From: an uncultured Clostridium sp.
Lineage (GTDB): Bacteria; Bacillota; Clostridia; Lachnospirales; Lachnospiraceae
Direction: 5' to 3'
NCBI GenBank assembly: GCA_945915475.1
Contig: CAMEFI010000006.1
Span: forward strand, 1 to 64,000
DNA length: 64,000 bases
Under the pieces are notes generated by a model. That model was not told the DNA's origin and made no database searches. It was given only the letters and a program-made list of their open reading frames with translations. The translations under genes and the position numbers were made by a program. Each line of letters opens with the position of its first letter. Positions within the stretch are counted from its first letter, which is position 1. Below are positions 18,012 to 26,280 of the stretch, in pieces.

Positions 18012-19487
18012 TTAAATGATAATAAACACCATTCCTCCATTGCTGTCATTGATGATCTTTTCCATAGTATCCTGTAAACGGATTTGGGAATCATCATTGA
18101 TCTTATTAGATTTGGAAATCAAACCCTCTTCCACCATTTGTTCCACTGTCTTACCAAAAATATTAATCTTCCATAGAGCTTCCGGTGAAGTTCGCAGCTG
18201 CTCCTTCATATTGGCAAGGAAATCCTTTGCCTGCTCTTCCGTTCCTACAATCGGTGCAATCTCAGTTGTCACATTGGCTTTTATAAAATGTAAGGATGGA
18301 GCATTTGCCTTAATCTTAATTCCATATTTCGTTCCATGTTTAATAAGCTCCGGTTCCTCTAATGTAATATTTTCCCGGTCCGGCATCACAAGACCATACC
18401 CCTTCATCTGGACACTGTTCATTGCAGATGCAACATGTTCATAGGCTGCTCTCTTTTCTGCGACCTCTTTTAATAGATTTAAGAAATCATATTCATTATC
18501 CACCGGAGCACCAAGGAGATTCGTTAACATCTCATAATAGTACTTCTCCGGTATGGTCAGCTTCAGATTCACTGTTCCATCTTTCAGATTCACATTTATC
18601 AAGGATGTTTCTTTTATAAATTCTGAATCTGCTAATGGCAACTGATAAATCTGTTTCATGCCGGTCACATCTGACAAGACTTCCCTCGCATAAGCGAGAA
18701 CTGCCTGTTTGATTGGATGGGTAGATTCTAATGTCTCTGCCCACTTTGGAATAAAGAATCGAATCTGGCTGATTGGAAATTCCAACAGAATATATTTTAG
18801 AATCTCTAAGATATCTTTTGCCCGCAATTGATCGCAATTCACAGGAAGTACTTTCACGCCATATTGATTTGTTAATTCTTCTGCCAGATCCACTGTTTCC
18901 GCACTTTGTGGTTTTACACTGTTCAATATAACAATAAATGGTTTCCCAAGGGCCTTCATTTCTTCCACAAACTCTTTTTCCACCGGATAGAACTGTTCCC
19001 GGCGAATTTCCCCAAAGCTGCCATCGGATGTGATCACAACACCAATGGTCGCATGATCTGTCATAACCTTTTTGGTTCCAATATGCGCAGCCTTAGAAAA
19101 TGGAATCTCATAATCATACCATGGTGTCTTCACCAGACGTTCCTTATCTTCTTCCATATGACCGGAAGCGCCATCTACCATATATCCTACACAGTCAATC
19201 AAACGCACATTTGCCTGTGTCTCTTTGTTTAAGAAAATGGTTGCAGCCTGTTTGGGAATGAACTTCGGTTCTGTGGTTGTAATCGTCTTGCCGGAACCAC
19301 TTTGTGGTAACTCATCAATCGTTCTCTGTTTTTCCGCGCCATTCTTCATTCCAGGCAAAACCAGCGTCTCCATGAACCGCTTGATAAATGTTGATTTCCC
19401 TGTCCGTACCGGTCCAACAACACCTATGTACATGTCGCCTCCGGTCCGCTCCTTTATATCCTGATACACATCAAACTGCTCTGCCAT
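18012..19487 (-). CDS. spoIVA: Stage IV sporulation protein A (spore coat morphogenetic ATPase)
   Basis: Builds the basement layer of the spore coat around the forespore by ATP-driven polymerisation. The Walker A motif GPVRTGKST is near residue 26, the Walker B-like RLIDCVGYMV near 97, and the protein is well conserved to the C-terminus. The start chosen is the ATG of MAEQFDVYQDI, preceded by GGAGG, which gives 491 residues, essentially the family length; the track start five codons upstream overlaps that site. It is a single-gene unit with a sigma-E-like promoter upstream and a terminator downstream. Its presence is the main evidence that the organism can sporulate or descends from a spore former. 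Confidence 0.97.
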   Translation of the reverse strand: MAEQFDVYQDIKERTGGDMYIGVVGPVRTGKSTFIKRFMETLVLPGMKNGAEKQRTIDELPQSGSGKTITTTEPKFIPKQAATIFLNKETQANVRLIDCVGYMVDGASGHMEEDKERLVKTPWYDYEIPFSKAAHIGTKKVMTDHATIGVVITSDGSFGEIRREQFYPVEKEFVEEMKALGKPFIVILNSVKPQSAETVDLAEELTNQYGVKVLPVNCDQLRAKDILEILKYILLEFPISQIRFFIPKWAETLESTHPIKQAVLAYAREVLSDVTGMKQIYQLPLADSEFIKETSLINVNLKDGTVNLKLTIPEKYYYEMLTNLLGAPVDNEYDFLNLLKEVAEKRAAYEHVASAMNSVQMKGYGLVMPDRENITLEEPELIKHGTKYGIKIKANAPSLHFIKANVTTEIAPIVGTEEQAKDFLANMKEQLRTSPEALWKINIFGKTVEQMVEEGLISKSNKINDDSQIRLQDTMEKIINDSNGGMVFIII

Positions 19488-19534
19488 AATATCCTCCTTC
19501 ATATCTACGTTCTACACATAGTTATCCTAAGAAG

Positions 19535-19562
19535 AATATATGCATCCATCTGTAATTTATGA
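19535..19562 (-). promoter_or_regulatory. Candidate sigma-E promoter of spoIVA
   Basis: Reads TCATAAAT, 12 bases, CATATATT on the minus strand. It resembles the Bacillus sigma-E pattern (about TCATATTT, 12-13 bases, CATACAAT). spoIVA is a mother-cell sigma-E gene in B. subtilis, so position and gene agree. The -10 ends about 48 bases before the start codon. Confidence 0.5.
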
Positions 19563-19563
19563 C

Positions 19564-19590
19564 AAAAAGAGTTTCGCTTAGAACACTCTT
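19564..19590 (-). terminator. Probable intrinsic terminator after gpsA
   Basis: On the minus strand AAGAGT and ACTCTT pair, with an inner TTC/GAA extension, followed by TTTTTG. It is modest in stability but well placed just after the gpsA stop. Confidence 0.6.
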
Positions 19591-19594
19591 CGGT

Positions 19595-20605
19595 TTATTC
19601 GTTCCAGGAAAGATTCTCAGATTCAGAGGTACGATCACGCATAAGAAGTTTCATGGATACTTCCCGTGCATCGGCTCCTTCGAATAAAACTTCATTTACC
19701 GCCTCTACAATTGGAAGAGATACATTATACTTTTTCCCTAAAGAAAGAGCAGATTTGGCCGAATAAACGCCTTCTACCACCATTTTAACCTCATCCATTG
19801 CTTCCTGATATGTTTTTCCCTGTCCCATTAAAAATCCGGCATTACGATTTCTGGAATGCTTGGAAGTACAGGTTACGATCAAATCACCAATCCCGGATAA
19901 TCCGGCAAGGGTTTCCATATGACCACCCATAGCAATGACCAAACGGCTCATTTCTGCAATACCCCGGGTCATAAGAGCTGCCTTTGTATTATCACCAAAG
20001 CCTAAACCATCCACAATACCGGCAGCAAGGGCTATGACATTCTTAAGGGAACCGCCTAACTCTATTCCAATGACATCCGGACTTGTATAGACACGGAACA
20101 CATCATTCATAAAGACATCCTGAATGGTCTCTGCTACTGCTCTATCCTTAGAACCGGCAACAATCGTGGTTGGTATCTTCCGTCCAACCTCCTCTGCATG
20201 GCTAGGTCCGGATAGAATTCCAACTCTTGCCTGTGGACATTCTTCCTCAATGACCGTTGTCATGGTCTTATCGGTCTCTTCCTCAATACCCTTTGCCACG
20301 TCTACAACAATCGTTCCACCTATAATATATTCAGAAGCCGCTTTGGTTGCAGAACGGACAAATGGTGACGGAACAGCACAGACTACCATCTCTGCTCCTT
20401 CTACTGCAAGCTGCATATCTGTGGTAAACTCTACGGTGCTTGGAACAATTACTCCTGGTAGTTTTTCCCGTTGTTCCCTATAATCTTTCAGCATCAACAC
20501 TTCTTCCGGATCAATGGACCACACCGTTACATCATGACCATTGCCAGCCAGCAGGATGGATAACGCTGTCCCCCAGCTGCCGGCACCTAAAATACCAATC
20601 TTCAT
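19595..20605 (-). CDS. gpsA: NAD(P)H-dependent glycerol-3-phosphate dehydrogenase
   Basis: Reduces dihydroxyacetone phosphate to sn-glycerol-3-phosphate for phospholipid synthesis. The Rossmann motif GAGSWGTALS is near residues 7-16, and the catalytic Lys lies in ELGGSLKNVIALAAG near 190. With the ATG start (GGGAGG seven bases upstream) it has 336 residues; the track TTG start overlaps the site. It follows plsY directly, so substrate maker and first acyltransferase are co-transcribed, and der precedes them, a common Firmicutes der-plsY-gpsA order. spoIVA next to gpsA is also seen in Bacillus. Confidence 0.96.
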   Translation of the reverse strand: MKIGILGAGSWGTALSILLAGNGHDVTVWSIDPEEVLMLKDYREQREKLPGVIVPSTVEFTTDMQLAVEGAEMVVCAVPSPFVRSATKAASEYIIGGTIVVDVAKGIEEETDKTMTTVIEEECPQARVGILSGPSHAEEVGRKIPTTIVAGSKDRAVAETIQDVFMNDVFRVYTSPDVIGIELGGSLKNVIALAAGIVDGLGFGDNTKAALMTRGIAEMSRLVIAMGGHMETLAGLSGIGDLIVTCTSKHSRNRNAGFLMGQGKTYQEAMDEVKMVVEGVYSAKSALSLGKKYNVSLPIVEAVNEVLFEGADAREVSMKLLMRDRTSESENLSWNE

Positions 20606-20623
20606 TGATCTACCTCCCAACTC

Positions 20624-21319
20624 TTACTCTGCTTCCTTTTGAACATCCTCAGGCTTCTTTGAAAAAATCTTATTCTCTTCCCCATGTATTAATCTGATAA
20701 TATTGGCCTTATGCCGGTAAAATGCCAGCGCAGCAAACAGGAAGATAATGATATAACTTTCCAGTAACTGACCATTTGTATATGCCACCCCTGTAGCAGG
20801 ATTCAGATATGCACCACGCATTCCCTCCACAAAGAAAGTCACCCAGAATAATGTCACAACAACAAGGGAACCCAATGAGACATAACGGGTGAGCAATACA
20901 CATACAACGAATGCCACCAGACATACCACAATAATATGCCAGTCCAGAATACCCAGCACAACGCCTGCTGTGGCCGCAATTCCTTTACCGCCTTTAAAAT
21001 TCATATAAAATGGGAAATTATGTCCGATTACAACACCCAGTCCACTCCATAATATCATCGGATATAAAATATCCGGAAAGAACATGGTTCCAATGACTCT
21101 TGCAAGTACACAGGCAACTACTGCCTTCAGCAAATCTCCAAGAAACACCACCAGTCCTGCTTTCTTGCCAAGTACACGCAAGGCATTGGTCGTGCCGGAA
21201 TTACCACTTCCATATTCTCTAATATCGATTCCATGCAGCTTTCCATAAATGTAAGCAGTTTGAATCAAGCCAAAACAATAACCAATAATAATGCAAAGAA
21301 TACGTATTAAAATCTCCAT
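20624..21319 (-). CDS. plsY: Glycerol-3-phosphate acyltransferase PlsY
   Basis: Membrane enzyme that acylates glycerol-3-phosphate from acyl-phosphate. Three PlsY motifs are visible: GSGNSGTTNALRVLG near residue 38-52, FKGGKGIAAT near 105-115, and HKANIIRLIHGEENK near the C-terminus. Five or so hydrophobic segments match the family topology. The track TTG start overlaps the der stop; the ATG four codons later, with an AGAAAGG site about 11 bases upstream, is preferred (231 residues). Its stop lies about 20 bases before gpsA. Confidence 0.95.
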   Translation of the reverse strand: MEILIRILCIIIGYCFGLIQTAYIYGKLHGIDIREYGSGNSGTTNALRVLGKKAGLVVFLGDLLKAVVACVLARVIGTMFFPDILYPMILWSGLGVVIGHNFPFYMNFKGGKGIAATAGVVLGILDWHIIVVCLVAFVVCVLLTRYVSLGSLVVVTLFWVTFFVEGMRGAYLNPATGVAYTNGQLLESYIIIFLFAALAFYRHKANIIRLIHGEENKIFSKKPEDVQKEAE

Positions 21320-21327
21320 TGAATCTT

Positions 21328-22653
21328 TCAACCTTTCTCTTTTCTCTCCCTATATATAAACCGTAGTGGTGTACCCTTAAACCCAAAGGCATCCCGAAAA
21401 CGGTTCTCAATGTATCTGGTATAAGAAAAATGCGTCAAATTCTTGTCATTTACAAAAATAACAAATGTCGGTGGCTTCACTGCAACCTCTGTTACATAGT
21501 ATAATCTTAATTTCTTACCCTTATCTGACGGCGGCTCCTGCATTGCAACTGCCTCCGTTAAGATCTCATTCAATACACCCGTACCAATCCGAAGTGCATG
21601 ATTATCCACAACTATATCTATAACATCAAACAGTTTAGGCATTCTCTGTCCCGTTTTTGCTGAAATAAAAATAATCTCCGCATATGGTAGAAAAGACAAA
21701 ATTCTTCGAATATCTTCCGTAAATTTGTAAATAGTCTTGTCATTCTTCTCAATAGCGTCCCATTTATTCACAGCAATAATCATACCCTTACCACGTTCAT
21801 GTGCAATTCCTGCGATCTTTGCATCCTGCTCTGTAACACCTTCTGTTGCATCGATCACTAACACACAGACATCTGCACGTTCTACTGCTGTCACAGTACG
21901 AATAATGGAAAAACGCTCTATCTCTTCTTTTATCTTGTTCTTACGCCGAAGTCCTGCCGTATCAATAAATACATATTCCCGGTCATTTCTCGTCACAACT
22001 GTATCAATCGCATCTCTCGTGGTTCCTGCAATATCAGAAACAATAACACGTTCTTCTCCTAATAACTTATTGATAATCGAACTCTTACCAACATTCGGTT
22101 TACCAATAATTGCGATCTTCGGTCTTTCATCCTCCTCGTCCACTTTCATCTCATCTGTAAAATGAGATACCACTTCATCTAGCATATCACCAAGTCCAAG
22201 CTGTGATGCTGCAGAGATTGGAAAGGGATCCCCCAGACCAAGATTGTAAAATTCGTATACATCCGGCATAAACTTTTCAAAGCTGTCCACCTTGTTCACC
22301 ACAAGAACAACCGGTTTATGGGAACGTCTAAGCATATCAGCAACTTTATGGTCTGCATCTACCAATCCCTGCCGGACATCCACTAAAAACATGATCACAT
22401 CTGCCGTATCCATGGCAATTTGTGCCTGTTCCCGCATACTTTTAATAATGATATCCTCACTTTCCGGTTCAATACCACCAGTATCAATCATAGTAAAATT
22501 ATAGTCTAACCAGTTCACATCTGCATAGATCCGGTCTCTTGTCACACCTGGTGTGTCTTTTACAATCGATATCTTCGAGCCTGCTAACACATTAAACAAC
22601 GTAGACTTTCCTACATTCGGCCGTCCTACAATGGCCACAATTGGTTTACTCAT
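21328..22653 (-). CDS. der: Ribosome-biogenesis GTPase Der (EngA)
   Basis: Double-GTPase factor needed for 50S subunit maturation. Two G domains in tandem: GRPNVGKST near residue 10, with DTPG, DTGG and NKVD, and GKPNVGKSS near 184, with [16 protein letters not shown] and NKWD. A C-terminal KH-like domain ends the 441-residue protein, normal length. It is first in a der-plsY-gpsA unit. The promoter region upstream is inside an inverted repeat. Confidence 0.97.
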   Translation of the reverse strand: MSKPIVAIVGRPNVGKSTLFNVLAGSKISIVKDTPGVTRDRIYADVNWLDYNFTMIDTGGIEPESEDIIIKSMREQAQIAMDTADVIMFLVDVRQGLVDADHKVADMLRRSHKPVVLVVNKVDSFEKFMPDVYEFYNLGLGDPFPISAASQLGLGDMLDEVVSHFTDEMKVDEEDERPKIAIIGKPNVGKSSIINKLLGEERVIVSDIAGTTRDAIDTVVTRNDREYVFIDTAGLRRKNKIKEEIERFSIIRTVTAVERADVCVLVIDATEGVTEQDAKIAGIAHERGKGMIIAVNKWDAIEKNDKTIYKFTEDIRRILSFLPYAEIIFISAKTGQRMPKLFDVIDIVVDNHALRIGTGVLNEILTEAVAMQEPPSDKGKKLRLYYVTEVAVKPPTFVIFVNDKNLTHFSYTRYIENRFRDAFGFKGTPLRFIYRERKEKG

Positions 22654-22688
22654 TGTGCTTCTCCTTTACTTTCTTAACAACCTAGTCT

Positions 22689-22718
22689 AGTTTACAATAG
22701 CCTCATATATTTGTAAAC
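22689..22718 (-). promoter_or_regulatory. Possible der promoter lying in an 8-bp-arm inverted repeat
   Basis: Reads TTTACA, 17 bases, TAAACT on the minus strand. The same stretch is an inverted repeat, GTTTACAA, 13 bases, TTGTAAAC (22690-22697 and 22711-22718), with arms overlapping the -35 and -10. No T run follows, so it is not a typical terminator. An operator is possible; no regulator is named. Confidence 0.45.
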
Positions 22719-22727
22719 CCTTAATTC

Positions 22728-23582
22728 CTAATCTTCCCTCAACATCATGACTGCCGCCAGATTCCCCCGTTTACCATTGCTTGCCCTGTGAGAAAATAAA
22801 ATATCCGGATTACAACAGGTACAGATATCTGTTACATCCAGATTTTCCTGTCTGATTCCCGCATGTAAAAGCGTAACTTCACAGGCCTTGTGAAGATTCA
22901 ACTGATATTTTCCATTCTCCTTGCGATATAATAACATATCTCCATAAGAATCTCCAAATACTTCTAAAAAATGCAACGCAACATCTTCACTTACCTCATA
23001 ACAGTTCTGGCAGATAGAAGGTCCGATGGCGCAAATGATATCTTCCGGTTTACTACCATATTCTTTCCCCATAAACGCTATCATTTTCGCTCCAATTCGC
23101 TCTACCGTTCCTCTCCATCCGGAATGTGCCATTGCGATTACTTTCTTAGCCGAATCATAGAAAAATAACGGAACACAGTCCGCATAAAATGTGATTATGG
23201 GGATCCCCGGTTCATTGGTCACCAATCCATCAATCTCTTTGATATCACTTTCTTTCATAATTCCCTTACCGCAATCTTCCTTTGTCACCTTGTAAAAATG
23301 CGAAAGATGAACCTGATCAGAAAACACCAGTTTCTTCTCATCATACCCAAGAGCCCTTGCAAATCTCCTGTGATTCTCCAAGACTTTCTCCCTGTCATCC
23401 CCTCTTGTAAAACTAAGATTCATACTTCCCAAATATCCTTCTGACACACCCCCAAGTCTTGTGGAAAATCCATGTATCATATGTTTTCCATACTGTTCCA
23501 GTTTAGGAAATGTAATATATACTACATCTTTATAACGATTGATATTTGTACTTTTATTATCATTAAAATATTGAATATTCAT
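22728..23582 (-). CDS. pgeF: Peptidoglycan editing factor PgeF (YfiH/YlmD, laccase-domain family)
   Basis: Cu/Zn-dependent family once called polyphenol oxidase; E. coli YfiH removes wrongly incorporated residues from peptidoglycan precursors. Signature features are HGFSTRLGGVSEG near residues 38-50, MAHSGWRGTVERI near 151-163 (metal-binding His), the Cys of CQNCYEVS near 192, and the C-terminal FSHRASNGKRGN. Length of 284 is normal. GAGAGG lies six bases before the ATG. It ends the yraN cluster, 11 bases downstream of yraN. Confidence 0.92.
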   Translation of the reverse strand: MNIQYFNDNKSTNINRYKDVVYITFPKLEQYGKHMIHGFSTRLGGVSEGYLGSMNLSFTRGDDREKVLENHRRFARALGYDEKKLVFSDQVHLSHFYKVTKEDCGKGIMKESDIKEIDGLVTNEPGIPIITFYADCVPLFFYDSAKKVIAMAHSGWRGTVERIGAKMIAFMGKEYGSKPEDIICAIGPSICQNCYEVSEDVALHFLEVFGDSYGDMLLYRKENGKYQLNLHKACEVTLLHAGIRQENLDVTDICTCCNPDILFSHRASNGKRGNLAAVMMLRED

Positions 23583-23593
23583 TTCTAACCTCT

Positions 23594-23956
23594 CTAATAT
23601 ACAAAAGAAAATGCATTGGTAATATAATGTATTCTCCCCGGCGTAACCGCCGCCACATCAAAACGTACCGGTGTCGTATCCGGTAGTCCATGACTATACA
23701 TATAATATAGTGCCGCATGACTGATCCTTTTTTGTTTGGCAATCCCCACAGCTTCTTGCGGGCTTCCATACTTTGAAGAACTTCTGTATTTCACCTCAAT
23801 GAATACATAGTATTCTTCCTCCTTTGCAATAATGTCCACTTCCCCCTGTCTGCAACGATAATTCATCTCTAAAATCGTGTAATTATGGCAGGTCAGGTAA
23901 TCCTTCACCAGTTGCTCCACCTCTGCTCCAAGCTTTCTTTTGTTTCTCTGCTGCAT
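23594..23956 (-). CDS. YraN family (UPF0102) nuclease-fold protein
   Basis: Small protein with a restriction-endonuclease-like fold. The signature acidic/lysine set is GEVDIIA...FIEVKYR at about residues 37-58. In many bacteria it sits next to rnhB, as it nearly does here; the cellular role is unsettled. The track TTG overlaps the ribosome binding site; the ATG four codons later (AGAGG, four bases) gives 120 residues. It directly follows the FhlB-like gene. Confidence 0.88.
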   Translation of the reverse strand: MQQRNKRKLGAEVEQLVKDYLTCHNYTILEMNYRCRQGEVDIIAKEEEYYVFIEVKYRSSSKYGSPQEAVGIAKQKRISHAALYYMYSHGLPDTTPVRFDVAAVTPGRIHYITNAFSFVY

Positions 23957-23968
23957 ATAACCTCTCAA

Positions 23969-24247
23969 TCAATGTTTCTTTAATTTGCTCTTAATCTTAT
24001 CCATCTTATCCACATAGATAAGGATCTCTGCAACCACACCATATAATTCCGGCGGAATCATATCCCCGATATCCAGTTTCAAAAGAGTGTCTGCAAGACC
24101 TTCATCCTGATAAGTTGCAACATCATGTTCTTTTGCTTTCTCAATAATCCGGTCTGCAACGGCTCCCTGTCCGGATGCAACTACCTGTGGTGCCTGATTT
24201 GACGGATCATAATTAAGGGCAACTGCTTTTCGTTTCTTTTTATCCAT
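23969..24247 (-). CDS. FhlB: free-standing FlhB C-terminal-domain-like protein
   Basis: A 92-residue homologue of the cytoplasmic domain of flagellar export gate protein FlhB. It aligns by eye with the end of the FlhB encoded at 59.5-60.6 kb: shared features are AVAL-Y, (P)QVVA, DRIIEKAKEHDV and MIPPELYGVVAEILIYV. It lacks the membrane part and the NPTH autocleavage site. It is equivalent to B. subtilis YlqH. Such proteins are thought able to act in flagellar export-specificity control, but evidence is limited. It sits directly after a FliK-like gene, so both partners of the FliK/FlhB switch have paralogues here, away from the main flagellar operon. Confidence 0.85.
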   Translation of the reverse strand: MDKKKRKAVALNYDPSNQAPQVVASGQGAVADRIIEKAKEHDVATYQDEGLADTLLKLDIGDMIPPELYGVVAEILIYVDKMDKIKSKLKKH

Positions 24248-24265
24248 ATTCCATCCATCCCTTCA

Positions 24266-26026
24266 TCACGTTCTCGCATCAAATGTATACCGTTTAATAC
24301 TTCGTTCCGCATTCTCATCCACCACTTCATCCACCACCTTATTGATGGAGTCAGCCGGCTGTCGTTTCACCACCTCATTGGTCAGAGAAAATCCCCGGTC
24401 AGCCAATTGTCCTGCCAGCATTTTCATGTTATCTGCAACAATATCCACACTTTCCTGATCATTGAGATAGAATCTTGCATGGACATTGCTTCCCGTTAAT
24501 GTTACTTTCACGTCCGTTGCCCCAAGATGATCCATATCTAAATGTAACATGACACTGATACTATCTTTTTTCTGCTGAAGTTTTCCCTTATCTGCATAGA
24601 TATATAACTCAGAGTTCGTCTGCCTGTTTGATAATGTTATGGGCATCTGCGCATAAATCATCTGTTGATTTAACTGATTCATGAAATTGAGATTCTGCCG
24701 CATATTCTGAAAATCCTGTTGAAATCCTTTTGTATCCCCTCCATGGGAACAAATGATATCATCAAATTTTTTCGTATTTTTAAGTAAAGACTCATACAGA
24801 TCATCTATCTCCTTCGGATCCTTCATCTGTTGCGGATTCAAAGAAAAGCCCTTTTTGATAACCTCAGACATCAGATTCCGGAAGCTATCATTTTGTAGGA
24901 AATGTTGCAGCATATCCTGTGGTACATCGCTTTTTTCCAGTGTCTGTAATACATTCTTTAACAGTGTTTCTTCTGACTGTGACTTTAAAAATGTCTGTAC
25001 AATATCCGAATCTGATACATTGGTCTTTTGCATAGCATCTGCTAGTTTCAACATTCCATCCTTTGCGGCACTGACATCTTCGTTGGAACTAATATTCATT
25101 TGTCTGATTAAGGTTTGGACACCCTGTTCTATCATAGGTTCTCGGTCTGGCATCCGGGAATCCGAAACTCCATCTGCATCCTGCATATCCGGTGCTGCCT
25201 TCATTACATCCTCTCCATCTGCCGGCTGCGGTGCCTGCGACATTTCTCCTTCCACCTTTTTTCCATCAGACAGAATCCCCTCATCCACGGAAGAATCCAT
25301 ATTCAAAGGAAGCATGTTATCTTTCACAAATAGATCCGTTATCTCATTTGCAACTGTAAGAAGCGTCTTTCCATCCACATTTTGCGAAAATGCTCTTGTA
25401 AAATCTGCCATAGCATCCGCAGTCTCACTGATATCTCCCATCAGCTGATGCTGCATATTCTCGTATCGTTCAAATTGTGTAATATTCTCCTCCGTAACCG
25501 GAATATTCATCTTGGTAAGCGATACCAGTGTCCGCAAAGAAGTTCCTTCATATTTCATACTTTGAGACAAAATATTGACAATGCTTCCTTTATCCACCGG
25601 CATTCCTGCATCCATAAGTTCTTTCGCCACCGTGAAATTCTTTTCCGTGGGCGAAAGACCGGCAATATCCAGTGCCTTCTCTAAGACCTGTGTCTGTGCG
25701 CTATAAATAGAATCAAACATAGGCTTTAACAATATCTGCTTTGATGTATTCTCTTTCACGGAAAACAGAAGTTTATCCCCTACACCAAGCTCAACACCCG
25801 CCTGTAACCGTGCCATCAACTTCGCCTGATTCTCCAAAGAAATCGTAACTTTATCCCCTACAATATCCAATACCTCACCACGGAACACTGCCCCTTCATT
25901 CAGTCCGGATAAATCAACGGAGGATTTCCCTGCAGATGTCTGTTCTACATTCTGGGCATGTCCTACCGTAACCTGCTCCTGCAGGTTATTATCATATCCT
26001 GTCACCAGATGGTTTCCAATCTGCAT
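24266..26026 (-). CDS. FliK-like (YlqG-type) hook-length-control domain protein
   Basis: The C-terminal 130 residues look like the FliK/Flg_hook domain: ISVMLHLDMDHLGATDVKVTLTG-type strand-rich region followed by a helix with LAGQLADRGF. The N-terminal 90 residues resemble the conserved start of Firmicutes YlqG proteins (VFRGEVLDIVGDKVTI and VGDKLLFSVKEN), and a long Gln/Met/Asp-rich middle separates them. No signal peptide or membrane segment. Next gene is FhlB, matching ylqG-ylqH order in B. subtilis, and rnhB is upstream as there. FliK sets hook length and switches export substrate; whether this paralogue does so is unknown. Strong AAGGAGG before the ATG. Confidence 0.8.
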   Translation of the reverse strand: MQIGNHLVTGYDNNLQEQVTVGHAQNVEQTSAGKSSVDLSGLNEGAVFRGEVLDIVGDKVTISLENQAKLMARLQAGVELGVGDKLLFSVKENTSKQILLKPMFDSIYSAQTQVLEKALDIAGLSPTEKNFTVAKELMDAGMPVDKGSIVNILSQSMKYEGTSLRTLVSLTKMNIPVTEENITQFERYENMQHQLMGDISETADAMADFTRAFSQNVDGKTLLTVANEITDLFVKDNMLPLNMDSSVDEGILSDGKKVEGEMSQAPQPADGEDVMKAAPDMQDADGVSDSRMPDREPMIEQGVQTLIRQMNISSNEDVSAAKDGMLKLADAMQKTNVSDSDIVQTFLKSQSEETLLKNVLQTLEKSDVPQDMLQHFLQNDSFRNLMSEVIKKGFSLNPQQMKDPKEIDDLYESLLKNTKKFDDIICSHGGDTKGFQQDFQNMRQNLNFMNQLNQQMIYAQMPITLSNRQTNSELYIYADKGKLQQKKDSISVMLHLDMDHLGATDVKVTLTGSNVHARFYLNDQESVDIVADNMKMLAGQLADRGFSLTNEVVKRQPADSINKVVDEVVDENAERSIKRYTFDART

Positions 26027-26066
26027 AGAGATCCTCCTTTTCTTCCTTTATTCTATAGGATTATAT

Positions 26067-26272
26067 AGGTAATTGCGAAACTCTTAAAAATGTATATTGA
26101 GTTGTGCAGATTTGACAAGTATCCTAAGCAGGTGCTTTGAGACCGCCGGTACTTAACGAGTGTGAAACACGAGTTTAGTACCGCTGCGAGGCGAGAGCAG
26201 CGCAAGCGTGCCAGCGAGGATATTGTCAAATTGCACAACATTTATAGGAAAAGAGGAGCTTCGCAATTGCCT
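26067..26272. repeat. Dispersed inverted-repeat element (complete copy), MITE-like or REP-like
   Basis: About 206 bp with imperfect inverted ends. The left arm (about 26067-26124) and right arm (about 26216-26272) are reverse complements over roughly 55-60 bp with small gaps; shared blocks include AATTGCGAA, TTGTGCA, ATTTGACAA and TATCCT. The middle is GC-rich compared with its surroundings and holds further small hairpins: GGTACT...AGTACC, GCTGC...GCAGC and CGCAAGCG. Bases 26201-26247 are identical to window positions 1-47. No transposase and no clear target duplication seen. It fills the gap between rnhB and the FliK-like gene; the 62-residue ORF reported inside it looks like noise. Confidence 0.85.
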
Positions 26273-26280
26273 ACTTCATT

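Noticed and set aside
24753-25448. 231-residue plus-strand ORF
   Set aside because: Lies wholly antisense within the FliK-like gene; no recognisable domain; long open antisense frames are expected from the codon bias here.
26053-26241. 62-residue minus-strand ORF inside the repeat element
   Set aside because: Falls within the inverted-repeat element, lacks a ribosome binding site and has low-information composition.
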